A stretch of 54,759 bases of DNA from Paracoccaceae bacterium (lineage in GTDB: Bacteria; Pseudomonadota; Alphaproteobacteria; Rhodobacterales; Rhodobacteraceae). Shown here in pieces: positions 17,175 to 25,553 of this stretch. Every line of letters starts with the position of its first letter. Position 1 is the stretch's first letter. Position numbers and translations under genes: made by a program. Location: the NCBI GenBank assembly GCA_029862205.1, contig JAOTXT010000025.1, positions 1 through 54,759 on the forward strand, read 5' to 3'. The notes beneath the pieces are model-generated. The model ran no database searches. It worked only from the letters and a program-made list of their open reading frames with translations, and was not told the origin of the DNA.

Positions 17175-18425
17175 TCACGCCGCCACCGGCTCCGGCGTCG
17201 GCAGCCGCCTCGGCAGGCAGGCCACGGCGATGAAGATCACCAGCGCGGTCGCCGCCAGGATCCGGAACAGCGTGTCGAACCCCCAATTGTCGTAGACGAA
17301 GGCGATCAGCGGTAGGGCCAATGCCAGCACCGAGAAGCTGACGACATAGCGGATTCCGTAGACCCGGGCGCGGAACGGGCCGGAGGCCATCTTGCCGATC
17401 ATATAGTCGTTGATTGGAATCTGCCCGAAGGCCCCAAGCATGAAGCCCAGCGCCACCGCGAAGGCGACCCCGTCGGTCAGCCCCGGCATCAGCGAGAAGA
17501 AGACGATCTGGATGAGCGCCGCGCCCATGAAGACCCGCCGGGGCCCGAACCGGTCAAGCGACATGCCGACGATCAATTGCGCCACCGAAGCAATCGCAAA
17601 GGTCAGGAAGGCCAGCGAGCCTATCATGGTGGCCACATCCGCCTCGCCCAGGATGATCCGGTCCGCCACATCGGCCAGGCGCGCCGCTAGGCCCCGCAGC
17701 CGTTCGTCGAAGATTTTCGGCAAGGCGAAAGTGGTCGACTGGAAGATGATCGACGAGACTGCCGTGGTCAGGAAAACGATGGCCGAGACCCGGACCAAGA
17801 GCGCCTTCTGGCCCGGGTCGATGGCGCCTGCACTGGACTTGGCATCTGGCTTGGGCGCCTTGCGCTCTTCATTGATCCCCTCCCAGCGCAGCACCGTGTA
17901 GATCACGCCCAGTACGATGCAGACGACGCCTGGCACGACAAAGGCCAGCCGCCAGCCGCCATTGTCGATCAGATACCCGGTGATCAGTGCCGCGCTGGCC
18001 ACGCCCAGATTCCCCCAAACCCCGTTCACCGCGATCCGCATCCCTGTATTGCGCCAGCGCATGGTGACGATGGCCAGCCCCACCGGGTGGTAGATCGCCG
18101 CGAACATGCCGATGACGAAGAGGCCAATCCCGATCTGCAATGGCGTCTGCGCGAAGCTGGTGGCGATCGAGGCCAGCCCGATCCCGACAAAGAAGACCGC
18201 CATCATCCCGTCGCGCGTCCAGCGGTCGGCCAGCCAGCCAGCCGGCAAGGCAAAGACCCCGAAGGCGAAAAAGCCGGGCGTCGCATAGGCCAGAAGCTCG
18301 GCATAGCTCAGGCCCCATTCCCGGATCAGCGCCAGCGCGGCCACGGTGGCGAAGATCAGTGTGAACAGGTGGTCCAGGAAATGGCCCAGGTTCAACAGCA
18401 GAAAATATGCGCGGTCTCTGGTCAT
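17175..18425 (-). CDS. MFS transporter, fosmidomycin-resistance (FSR) like
   Basis: A 416-residue major-facilitator protein with about twelve hydrophobic helices in two halves joined by a charged loop (EGINEERKAPKPDAKS). The first half has LNLGHFLDHLFTLIFATV and FAAIYHPVGLAIV. The A-x-Y/F-H-P-x-G motif and the early HxxxD-like residues are typical of the FSR-type branch, which exports small toxic molecules. The DRWTRDG loop between helices 2 and 3 is the usual MFS motif A position. The gene is divergent from an AraC regulator with 56 bp between the starts, so that regulator probably controls it. The substrate is unknown. Confidence 0.88.
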   Translation of the reverse strand: MTRDRAYFLLLNLGHFLDHLFTLIFATVAALALIREWGLSYAELLAYATPGFFAFGVFALPAGWLADRWTRDGMMAVFFVGIGLASIATSFAQTPLQIGIGLFVIGMFAAIYHPVGLAIVTMRWRNTGMRIAVNGVWGNLGVASAALITGYLIDNGGWRLAFVVPGVVCIVLGVIYTVLRWEGINEERKAPKPDAKSSAGAIDPGQKALLVRVSAIVFLTTAVSSIIFQSTTFALPKIFDERLRGLAARLADVADRIILGEADVATMIGSLAFLTFAIASVAQLIVGMSLDRFGPRRVFMGAALIQIVFFSLMPGLTDGVAFAVALGFMLGAFGQIPINDYMIGKMASGPFRARVYGIRYVVSFSVLALALPLIAFVYDNWGFDTLFRILAATALVIFIAVACLPRRLPTPEPVAA

Positions 18426-18481
18426 CGCGGCCTCGATTGCTATTGGTCGCTCAGTGATAGCTGTGGCAGGATATCGTTGTC

Positions 18482-19345
18482 ATGCCAAATATCGTCGAGA
18501 ATCTGCCAAGTGCACAACGCAGCACTGACCCGCGCGATTACCAGGCGGTGCCGCGCCCCATGGCGGCAATGGCCAAGGCGTTCGCGGACCGGGCCGAGAT
18601 CGCCCCACACAGCCACCATCGCGACCAGTTGCTGTTCGCCGTGCGCGGCACGATGCGCGTCCGAACCGAGGCGGAGGCTTGGATCGTTCCACCTTATCGT
18701 GCGGTTTACATCCCTGGCGGCATAACCCATGCGATGAGCATCCGCGGCGATCTCGAGATGCGCACGCTCTATATCGCGCGCGGGACCGATCCCGGCCTGC
18801 CGGCCCTGCCGATCGTGCTCGAAGTCTCCGACCTTTTACGTAGTCTTATCCTGGCCCTGATCGACGAGCCGGTGCTCTACGATCAGACCGGACGCGGCGG
18901 AGCCATGGCGACCCTGATCCTAAGCGAGATCACTGGCGCCCGCCGCCTGCCGCTCGGCCTGACCCTGCCCCAGGACCCACGGCTGGCGAGGATTTGTGCC
19001 GCTCTGATCGCCGACCCGGGCACACGTCTCACCCTGGACGCCTGGGCGGATCATGCAGGTGCGTCGGCCAGAACCTTAGCACGCCTTTTCACCCGTGAAA
19101 CCGGTATGAGCTTCGGTGCCTGGCGCCGTAGAGTGCGCCTGCAATCCGCGGTCGAACAGATCGTCGCGGGAGCGTCGGTCGACCGTGTCGCGGCGGATTG
19201 CGGATACCGGAGTGCGAGCGCGTTCGCCGTGGCGTTCCGCCGTTCGGTCGGAGTTGCGCCGACGACGCTGCGCCGCGCATCGGATGGCGGAAGCGCCGTC
19301 TACGGACGGCTCGGCGAGGCAACGGGCGCGAGCCAGCCCCGGTAG
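18482..19345 (+). CDS. AraC-family transcriptional regulator (cupin + HTH)
   Basis: A 287-residue regulator. The N-terminal cupin part includes HSHHRDQLLFAVRGTMRV and PYRAVYIPGGITHAM, a ligand-sensing layout seen in NimR-type AraC proteins. The C-terminal DNA-binding domain (about residues 175-275) has both helix-turn-helix units: LTLDAWADHAGASARTLARL and VDRVAADCGYRSASAFAVAF, followed by FRRSVGVAPTTLR. It is divergent from the FSR-like MFS gene, the usual arrangement for local control of an exporter. Its last 46 bp overlap the end of the convergent DUF4166 gene. Confidence 0.92.
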   Translation: MPNIVENLPSAQRSTDPRDYQAVPRPMAAMAKAFADRAEIAPHSHHRDQLLFAVRGTMRVRTEAEAWIVPPYRAVYIPGGITHAMSIRGDLEMRTLYIARGTDPGLPALPIVLEVSDLLRSLILALIDEPVLYDQTGRGGAMATLILSEITGARRLPLGLTLPQDPRLARICAALIADPGTRLTLDAWADHAGASARTLARLFTRETGMSFGAWRRRVRLQSAVEQIVAGASVDRVAADCGYRSASAFAVAFRRSVGVAPTTLRRASDGGSAVYGRLGEATGASQPR

Positions 19346-20982
19346 CGCACCATCAGGCCTAAAAGCGGCAGACGGATCTCTACATGGAAGCGGAATTTCC
19401 CGTCCTCGACCGTCTCGAAGCTTTCGCCCCTGGGCATCAGGAAGCGCGGCATCGGCACGCCGAACGCGGTCCAGCGGCGCGGCACCAGGCGCAGCCGCCC
19501 AGGCTCGACGACTAGCGCCAGGCCGAAGACGAAGGGACCGAAACGCTCGGCCATTAAGTGCCGGCACGGGCCCTTGCCCGCTGATTGCCAGCTCACCAGC
19601 TTGCGGTCGTCGAAGTTGCGCTCCCATCGCTCGACACCGTCCTCGACGGTGAACGAGACGCGCACGGGCACGTCCCGCCCGGCCTTCGGGAACCGGAACA
19701 GCGCCGCGATGCCTCGTGCCAGCGGATTGCCCCCGCGCGTGACCTCGGCCCGGCCCTCGGCAACCAGGCTCTCGTGGACCTCATGCATCCGGCGCACCGG
19801 CTCGGGCAACTCGTCGAAAGCCGCGCCGAGGATGCGGCGGTAGAGCGGTGCGTCCGGCGCCGCCTCTTCCCTCAGCCCGGTGGTGATTGCGAACCGGTCG
19901 AATAGCGGCTGGTAATCCGCTAACTCCAGTTCGCGCATCGCCGCCCGGGCGCCCGGCTCGGGCCGTTCTCCCGCCAGCATCCGGCGGATCAGCGCCTCCA
20001 GCGCCATGGCCGGGATCAACGGGCCGTCATCGCCTTCGGCCAACAGGTGCCAGGATCGGGTCACCGCCGTGCCGTCACTCGTGCGCCCGGACACTTCGAC
20101 GCACATCCCGCCCCGGTGCTCGCCCCAGCGCAGGTGGTTGATCGCCCAATGGAAGAGACGCGCAAAGGGGGCGAGCGACGGCAGGGCCCGCAGCCGCACC
20201 GCCCAAGCGAACGCATTCAGGCCACGGTGCAACACCCCAGGCACCGGCCCAGCCCCCATCCAGATCGAGCGCAGCCCTGGCCATTCCCGCGGCAGCATCT
20301 GGAGGTCGGGCACGTCCACGAGCGAGAACCGGACCGGATCGAGCGGCGAGCATCCAGGCGGCGCGATAACATAGCGCCGGTTGTCGATCAGACCCCAGCT
20401 GGTCACCGGGCGGCCATCTTGCAGATGCTTCACTGGCTTGCCAGCATAGGCCGAGACCGCGCGGATCACGTTCAAGCCCACCCCTGCATAGGGCGAAGGC
20501 GCGATGCCACCGGCGATGGTCTCGACCTGGTCGATGCCTTGGCCCAGCCGGCGCGCCGCCGCGGCGGTCAGCACCGGAAAGCTGCTGACGCCGGACAGCA
20601 CGAAGACGCCGAGCGCCTTGGCCTCCGCGTTGAATTGCGCGACCCCGCGCACGAAGTCCGCTCCGTCGGCGAAGTCCATGTAGTCGATCCCCAGCGCCAG
20701 CGCCGCGCGGATCACGGCGTAAGGGTCATCACCGTAATCCTGAAACGGTCCCATCGCGTCGATGACCAGTTCCGGTGCCAGCCCGCGAAGCTGCGGCTCG
20801 ATGGGCAGATCGCGGTCGAAAACCGCGGGTTCGGCGCCCTCGAGCGTCGCGCAGAGGGCCTCGGCCTTGGCGCGGCTACGGCCGGCGATCATCAGGCCCA
20901 AGCCGGGCGCGCCCGCGACGAGGCGGGCCAGCCGGGCGCCGAAGACGCCGTAGCCTCCGAGGATCAGGACCCGCAATGCCAT
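19300..20982 (-). CDS. Saccharopine dehydrogenase-like protein with DUF4166 domain
   Basis: A 560-residue protein of two parts. Residues 1-about 370 are a saccharopine-dehydrogenase-like NAD(P)-binding module: RVLILGGYGVFGARLARLV is the nucleotide-binding turn, and FVLSGVSSFPVLTAAAARRL follows. The C-terminal about 190 residues are DUF4166 (starting near LYRRILGAAFDELPEPVRRM and ending in LMVRYRGWLAP). The combination is a known but uncharacterised architecture. The start at 20982 removes 19 residues of non-homologous lead from a possible upstream Met at 21039; both ribosome-binding sites are weak, so the start is uncertain. It lies downstream of the GlxA-type regulator gene and may be read with it. 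Confidence 0.87.
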   Translation of the reverse strand: MALRVLILGGYGVFGARLARLVAGAPGLGLMIAGRSRAKAEALCATLEGAEPAVFDRDLPIEPQLRGLAPELVIDAMGPFQDYGDDPYAVIRAALALGIDYMDFADGADFVRGVAQFNAEAKALGVFVLSGVSSFPVLTAAAARRLGQGIDQVETIAGGIAPSPYAGVGLNVIRAVSAYAGKPVKHLQDGRPVTSWGLIDNRRYVIAPPGCSPLDPVRFSLVDVPDLQMLPREWPGLRSIWMGAGPVPGVLHRGLNAFAWAVRLRALPSLAPFARLFHWAINHLRWGEHRGGMCVEVSGRTSDGTAVTRSWHLLAEGDDGPLIPAMALEALIRRMLAGERPEPGARAAMRELELADYQPLFDRFAITTGLREEAAPDAPLYRRILGAAFDELPEPVRRMHEVHESLVAEGRAEVTRGGNPLARGIAALFRFPKAGRDVPVRVSFTVEDGVERWERNFDDRKLVSWQSAGKGPCRHLMAERFGPFVFGLALVVEPGRLRLVPRRWTAFGVPMPRFLMPRGESFETVEDGKFRFHVEIRLPLLGLMVRYRGWLAPVASPSRP

Positions 20983-21049
20983 GGGATTGAGCCTGCCATC
21001 CAAAATCCGCCCCGCCGATCCGGCGAATTGCCCCACCATGCGGCCCTAC

Positions 21050-22006
21050 TCAAAAGCACGCCTGTGCCCGCGTTTCGCGCGGGCTCTCGCCGTGCCGGCG
21101 GCGATAGGCCCGGGTGAAGCTGGCGGGCGAGGCAAATCCACTCTGCCCCGCGATCTCGAGCACCGGTAGCCTGGTCTCGATCAGCAAACGCCGCGCCCTG
21201 TTCAGCCGCAACGCTTGGTAGTGCGCATACGGCGTGACCCCCAGATCGCGCAGGAACAGCGTCTGCAGGTGCCGCGTGCTCACATTCGCCGCGCGCGCGA
21301 TCCGCGAGATCGGCCACGGCTCCTCCAGGTTCGTCTCCATCGCCGCCACGGCGCGGGCCAGATGCGGCTCGCGCGGGCGCGCCAGAGCGAGCGCCGGGGC
21401 CTGATCGGCGCGCTCGGACCGCTCGTAGGTGAAAAGCTTGGCGACCTCCAGCGACAGGGGATAACCGAGCCGCACCCGGATCAGCTCCAGCATCAGGTCC
21501 AGCGTCGGCCCGGCCCCGCCCGAGGTGAAGCGATTGCCGTCGATGACGAAGCGCCGGGGTTGAATGTCGATATCCGGAAAGGCGGCGGCGAAATCCGCCA
21601 GGTCCTCCCAATGGGTGGTTGCCCGGCGCCCAGTCAGCAGGCCGGCGCGGGCCAAAGCCCAGGCCCCAGCTTCGACGCCGCCGATCATCGGCCGCGCCCG
21701 CCCAGCCCGCCCCAGCCTTCGGATCAGGCCCGAGGTGACGTGGCGCGCGATGTCGTAGGAGCCCGCGACCACGAGAGGCGCGGCGCCCGCCACTGGGTCA
21801 AAGGCCCGCGCCGCCGGGATCGGCACGCCAGCCCGGTTGGAGGCTGCCGCGCCGTCTGGTGTGGTCAGGGTCCACCGGAACTGCTCGCGCCCCAGCACCC
21901 GGTTGGCCGCGCGCAAGGGTTCGATCAAAGCCGCGACCAGGATCAGGGTCGCATCCGGCAGAACCAGGACCTCGATTTCCAGCGGCGTGGGATCAGCGGT
22001 AAACAT
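21050..22006 (-). CDS. GlxA-family (DJ-1/PfpI + AraC HTH) regulator, CdhR-like
   Basis: A 318-residue regulator with an N-terminal DJ-1/PfpI-like sensing domain (about 10-190, including GGVEAGAWALARAGLLTGRR, where GxCxGxxxLAxAGLL is usual) and a C-terminal AraC domain (about 215-315, PISRIARAANVSTRHLQTLF and VLEIAGQSGFASPASFTRAY). The nucleophile-elbow cysteine of DJ-1 enzymes is replaced by Glu-Ala here, so it senses rather than catalyses. CdhR and GbdR, which control carnitine and glycine betaine use in Pseudomonas, belong to this family. Its divergent position next to the carnitine-type genes makes it the likely activator of that run. Ligand identity is inferred. Confidence 0.9.
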   Translation of the reverse strand: MFTADPTPLEIEVLVLPDATLILVAALIEPLRAANRVLGREQFRWTLTTPDGAAASNRAGVPIPAARAFDPVAGAAPLVVAGSYDIARHVTSGLIRRLGRAGRARPMIGGVEAGAWALARAGLLTGRRATTHWEDLADFAAAFPDIDIQPRRFVIDGNRFTSGGAGPTLDLMLELIRVRLGYPLSLEVAKLFTYERSERADQAPALALARPREPHLARAVAAMETNLEEPWPISRIARAANVSTRHLQTLFLRDLGVTPYAHYQALRLNRARRLLIETRLPVLEIAGQSGFASPASFTRAYRRRHGESPRETRAQACF

Positions 22007-22098
22007 TCAGCGTTTTCTGCATATTTTTGTTCTATTCCAGACAAGCACACGGCGATGCCTCAAGGCAAGCTCGGACAAATCGATCAAGGGAGGACACC
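22007..22098. promoter_or_regulatory. Divergent regulator/carnitine-cluster control region
   Basis: This 92-bp gap between the starts of the GlxA-type regulator and the BKACE gene must hold both promoters. It contains an unusually AT-rich stretch (GCATATTTTTGTTCTATTCC, 22018-22037), in contrast to the surrounding DNA, and AAGGGAGG (22086-22093) as the ribosome-binding site of the BKACE gene. No clear operator palindrome could be fixed by eye. Confidence 0.5.
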
Positions 22099-23016
22099 AT
22101 GCCGCTCGCCATGAACCGGGACGTCTTCATCACCTGTGCCGTGACCGGATCGGGCGGCAGCCAGGACCGCAGCCCCCATGTGCCGCGCTCGCCCCAGCAG
22201 ATCGCCGAGAGCGCGATCGACGCCGCCAAGGCCGGCGCCGCCATTGTTCACTGCCATGTGCGCGATCCAGAGACCGGCGTGCCCTGCCGCGACACCAATC
22301 TGTTCCGCGAGGTGACCGGCCGCATTCGGGACGCCGAAGTGGATGTCGTTCTGAACCTGACTGCGGGGATGGGCGGCGACATAGTCGTCGGCTCGGTGGA
22401 ATCCCCCCTGCCGCTGAACGAGAACGGCACCGACATGGCCGGCGCCACCGAGCGGGTCGCCCACGTGGCCGAATGCCTGCCCGAGATCTGCACGCTGGAT
22501 TGCGGCACCATGAACTTCGCCGAGGCCGATTACGTGATGACCAACACGCCGGGCATGTTGCGCGCCATGGGCCAGATGATGACCGATCTGGGTGTCAGGC
22601 CGGAGATCGAGGCCTTCGATACCGGCCATCTCTGGTTCGCCAAGCAGCTGGTCGAGGAGGGGATCATCCAGGACCCGGTGCTGGTCCAGCTCTGCCACGG
22701 CGTGCCCTGGGGGGCGCCGGATGACCTCAACACCTTCCTGGCGATGGTAAACAACGTGCCCGACAGCTGGACGTGGTCCGGCTTCTCGCTGGGGCGCAAC
22801 GAGATGCCCTATGTGGCCGCGGCGATCCTGGCCGGCGGCAATGTGCGGGTCGGGCTGGAGGACAATCTCTGGCTTGAGAAGGGCGTGCTGGCCACCAACG
22901 CCCAACTGGTCGAGCGCGCGGTCACCATCATCGAGAACATGGGCGCGCGCGTGATCGGCCCGGCGGAGGTGCGCGAGAAGCTGAAGTTGCAGAAACGGGC
23001 GCCAAAGGCCGCTTGA
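22099..23016 (+). CDS. BKACE-family beta-keto acid cleavage enzyme (probable 3-dehydrocarnitine cleavage)
   Basis: A 305-residue protein of the BKACE (formerly DUF849) family. These Zn-dependent enzymes cleave a beta-keto acid with acetyl-CoA, giving acetoacetate and a new CoA ester. The metal ligands H51 and H53 are visible in VHCHVRD, with the TIM-barrel strands VVLNLTAGMGGD, CTLDCGTMNF and the late ANVRVGLEDNLWL-type motif (GNVRVGLEDNLWL). In carnitine users, this enzyme converts 3-dehydrocarnitine plus acetyl-CoA into betainyl-CoA plus acetoacetate. That assignment rests on the carnitine dehydrogenase two genes downstream. The ATG at 22099 follows AAGGGAGG; the frame is open further upstream but without homology. 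It is the first gene of the run. Confidence 0.92.
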   Translation: MPLAMNRDVFITCAVTGSGGSQDRSPHVPRSPQQIAESAIDAAKAGAAIVHCHVRDPETGVPCRDTNLFREVTGRIRDAEVDVVLNLTAGMGGDIVVGSVESPLPLNENGTDMAGATERVAHVAECLPEICTLDCGTMNFAEADYVMTNTPGMLRAMGQMMTDLGVRPEIEAFDTGHLWFAKQLVEEGIIQDPVLVQLCHGVPWGAPDDLNTFLAMVNNVPDSWTWSGFSLGRNEMPYVAAAILAGGNVRVGLEDNLWLEKGVLATNAQLVERAVTIIENMGARVIGPAEVREKLKLQKRAPKAA

Positions 23017-23037
23017 CCATACAAGGAGGGAGTGGCC

Positions 23038-25548
23038 ATGACCCGCCCCCTTTCCGGCATCCGCGTCCTCGATTTCGGTCAGTATCTGGCCGGGCCGCTG
23101 GTGGGCATGATGCTGGCCGATTTCGGGGCCGAGGTGATCCGGGTCGACCGGCCGCAAGGCCCTCGCTGGCGCAGCCCGGCCTTTGATATGCTCAGCCGGG
23201 GCAAGCGCTCCATTGCCCTCGATCTGAAATTGCCAGAGGGCGCCAAGACCGCCCGCGCCCTCGCCGCCCAATCAGACGTGGTGATCGAGAACTTCCGCCC
23301 CGGGGTCATGGCACGGCTCGGCCTCGACGCCGAGGCCGTGCGCGAGGCCAACCCGGACCTCGTCTATCTATCGGTGCCGGGCTTTGCCTCGACCGATCCG
23401 GAGCTGGCCCATGTCCCGGCCTGGGAGGCGGTGATCGCCGCGCGCACCGGGCAGTTCACCGATATGGGCCTCAACCGGGTGCTGATGGGGATCAACCCCT
23501 CGTTCACGCCCTTGGCGCTGGCCTCGGCCTACGGCGCGGTCTTCGGGGCGATGTCGGTCCTTTTCGCCCTGGCCGCGCGGGGCAGGATGGGGGGCGACGC
23601 CATCGAGGTGCCGCTCGCCTCGGCCCTTTTTGAGGGGCTGGTCTATAACAGTGCCCGGGTTCAGGATTATCCGGACCGCTACAAGTCCCCGCGCGAGCTG
23701 GAAATCGAGCGCCGCCGGGCGGCGGGCGAGCCTATGGACATGAGCTTCGCCGATCTGCAGGACTTCCTCGACCCTTTCTACCGCATCTATGAATGCGCCG
23801 ATGGCCAGCTCTTCTACGTGGTCGCGGCTTCGCATACCCGCCATCCCTTCCGGGTTCTTGAGGCGCTGGGCCTCGGCGATTTGGCGGCGGAGCTGCCGGA
23901 TTTCGACGTCTACCAGGACAGCCAGGCCTGGCCCGGCCCCTGGGCGCTCCGCTCCTATCCGGTGGGCGCGGAGGACCGGACCCGGATCACCCGCGCCATG
24001 GAGGCCGCGTTCCTGACTCGCCCGGCGGCGGAATGGGAGGCGATCTTCGGCACCACGCCGGCGCCTGGCACCACCCAGCAAACGACGCGGGATTGGCTCG
24101 CCGACCCCCATGCCCGTACCTCAGGCCTGATCCTCGAGGTCGACGACCCCCGCCACGGCCTCATGCGCCAGATGGGCAACGTCGCCTGGCTGGGCGATGA
24201 CCCCGGCACGCTCGCCAAAGCCGCTGGCCCCGGGCCGGATCAACACCGCGAAGACATCCTCGCCCTCGCCGCTATGGCACCCTCTCCCCCCTCGTGGGGG
24301 AGAGATGGAGAGGGGGGGACGCTGCAGGCGTTCCTGGAACCCGGCCAAGGCTGGCTCACCGGCCTGCGGGTTCTCGACGTCACCAATGTCATCGCCGGCC
24401 CGACCATCGCCTCGACGCTCGCCCGCTTCGGCGCCGAGGTCACCCAGATCAACACGATCACCCCCTCGATGGACCCCTGGAACGCCATCGTCTTCGGGCT
24501 GCACGCCAATCGCGGCAAGCGCAGCGTGCTCCTCGACATCAACGCGCGCGAGGGGCGCGCGGCCTTCGACCGCCTGCTCGCCCAGGCCGACGTGGTCACC
24601 TTCAACGGCACCAACGCCCAGCGCGACCGGCTGGGCCTGAACCCGGCGGTCCTGGCCCGATCCCACCCCGGCCTGATCCTCGTCCAACTCGATATGTTCG
24701 GCGGCCCGCGCCGGGGACCGAAATCGGACTACCTCGGCTACGACGATCTCGCCCAAGCGACTTCCGGGGTCATGTGCCGCTTCGGCGGGCGCGAGACGCC
24801 TGAAGAGCACGCCCATCTGGGCACCATCGACGTCCTGACCGGGTTCGCGGCCTGCGTGGCGCTTGGGGCCGCGCTCGTGCGACGCGAACGGACAGGTCAA
24901 GGCGGCCTGGCGCGCGCATCGCTGGCCGCCGCCGGCAACCTGATCCAGGCGCCCTTCATGTATGACTTCGAGGGCCGCGCGCCCTTCGACGAACCCTCGG
25001 GCCGCGAGGCCATGGGATGGGGGCCGTTCTACCATTGCTACCCGGCATCTGACGGCTGGTTCTTCCTTGCCGCCCCGGACGAACGGGCCGAGGCGCTGGC
25101 CCGCGTTCCAGCCTTGGCGGACCTGGCGCAACTGCCTGAGGCGGAAATTGCGGACGCACTGACCGAGCGGTTTTCGACCGAACCTCTGGCCCATTGGCAA
25201 GCTGCGCTGGATCAGGCCACGACCGTGGTCATGCCATTGGCGACGCTGGCCGGGAACCGCGACGGGAACCTGTCGCGGGAGAGCACGGACGATCCCGATC
25301 TTCGCTGCGCGACCTTCCATGCGGTGCGCCACGACCGCCACCCGATGGGCCGCTGGGTCGAACTCACTGCCCCCAATGCGGTGCGCCCCCGGAACGCCCG
25401 GATCACGATACCCGGTCATGCCCGAAAATACGGCACCGACACCCGCAATGTGTTGGCGGAACTGGGATATTCTGAGGACGATATCGACCAGATGATCGCC
25501 ACCGGCCAGGCGGGGACACACTGGTCTGAGAGATACTTGCCGGAGTGA
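23038..25548 (+). CDS. Tandem CaiB/BaiF (class III) CoA-transferase
   Basis: An 836-residue fusion of two class III CoA-transferase domains. Domain 1 (about 1-405) begins SGIRVLDFGQYLAGPLVGMM and domain 2 (about 438-836) begins TGLRVLDVTNVIAGPTIAST. The catalytic aspartate that carries the acyl-enzyme anhydride is found in domain 2 (D598, in GTIDVLTG), while domain 1 has no Asp at the equivalent place (PLALASAYG), so only the second half looks catalytic. The same two-domain plan and length occur in DddD, the DMSP CoA-transferase/lyase. Here the neighbours suggest gamma-butyrobetaine, crotonobetaine or carnitine as acceptor. A repeat element encodes part of the inter-domain linker. The ATG at 23038 has AAGGAGGG seven bases upstream; a GTG at 23032 is too close. 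Confidence 0.9.
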   Translation: MTRPLSGIRVLDFGQYLAGPLVGMMLADFGAEVIRVDRPQGPRWRSPAFDMLSRGKRSIALDLKLPEGAKTARALAAQSDVVIENFRPGVMARLGLDAEAVREANPDLVYLSVPGFASTDPELAHVPAWEAVIAARTGQFTDMGLNRVLMGINPSFTPLALASAYGAVFGAMSVLFALAARGRMGGDAIEVPLASALFEGLVYNSARVQDYPDRYKSPRELEIERRRAAGEPMDMSFADLQDFLDPFYRIYECADGQLFYVVAASHTRHPFRVLEALGLGDLAAELPDFDVYQDSQAWPGPWALRSYPVGAEDRTRITRAMEAAFLTRPAAEWEAIFGTTPAPGTTQQTTRDWLADPHARTSGLILEVDDPRHGLMRQMGNVAWLGDDPGTLAKAAGPGPDQHREDILALAAMAPSPPSWGRDGEGGTLQAFLEPGQGWLTGLRVLDVTNVIAGPTIASTLARFGAEVTQINTITPSMDPWNAIVFGLHANRGKRSVLLDINAREGRAAFDRLLAQADVVTFNGTNAQRDRLGLNPAVLARSHPGLILVQLDMFGGPRRGPKSDYLGYDDLAQATSGVMCRFGGRETPEEHAHLGTIDVLTGFAACVALGAALVRRERTGQGGLARASLAAAGNLIQAPFMYDFEGRAPFDEPSGREAMGWGPFYHCYPASDGWFFLAAPDERAEALARVPALADLAQLPEAEIADALTERFSTEPLAHWQAALDQATTVVMPLATLAGNRDGNLSRESTDDPDLRCATFHAVRHDRHPMGRWVELTAPNAVRPRNARITIPGHARKYGTDTRNVLAELGYSEDDIDQMIATGQAGTHWSERYLPE
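24279..24318. repeat. GC-rich palindromic repeat inside CoA-transferase linker
   Basis: CTCTCCCCC (24282-24290) pairs with GGGGGAGAG (24296-24304), and a further GGAGAGGGGGG tail follows. Read on the minus strand it has the same plan as each arm of the element at 29084-29214: a C-run tail of about 12 bases and then the C5-6/G5-6 hairpin. In frame it encodes the PSPPSWGRDGEGG linker between the two CaiB domains. Confidence 0.75.
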
Positions 25549-25553
25549 GCAAC

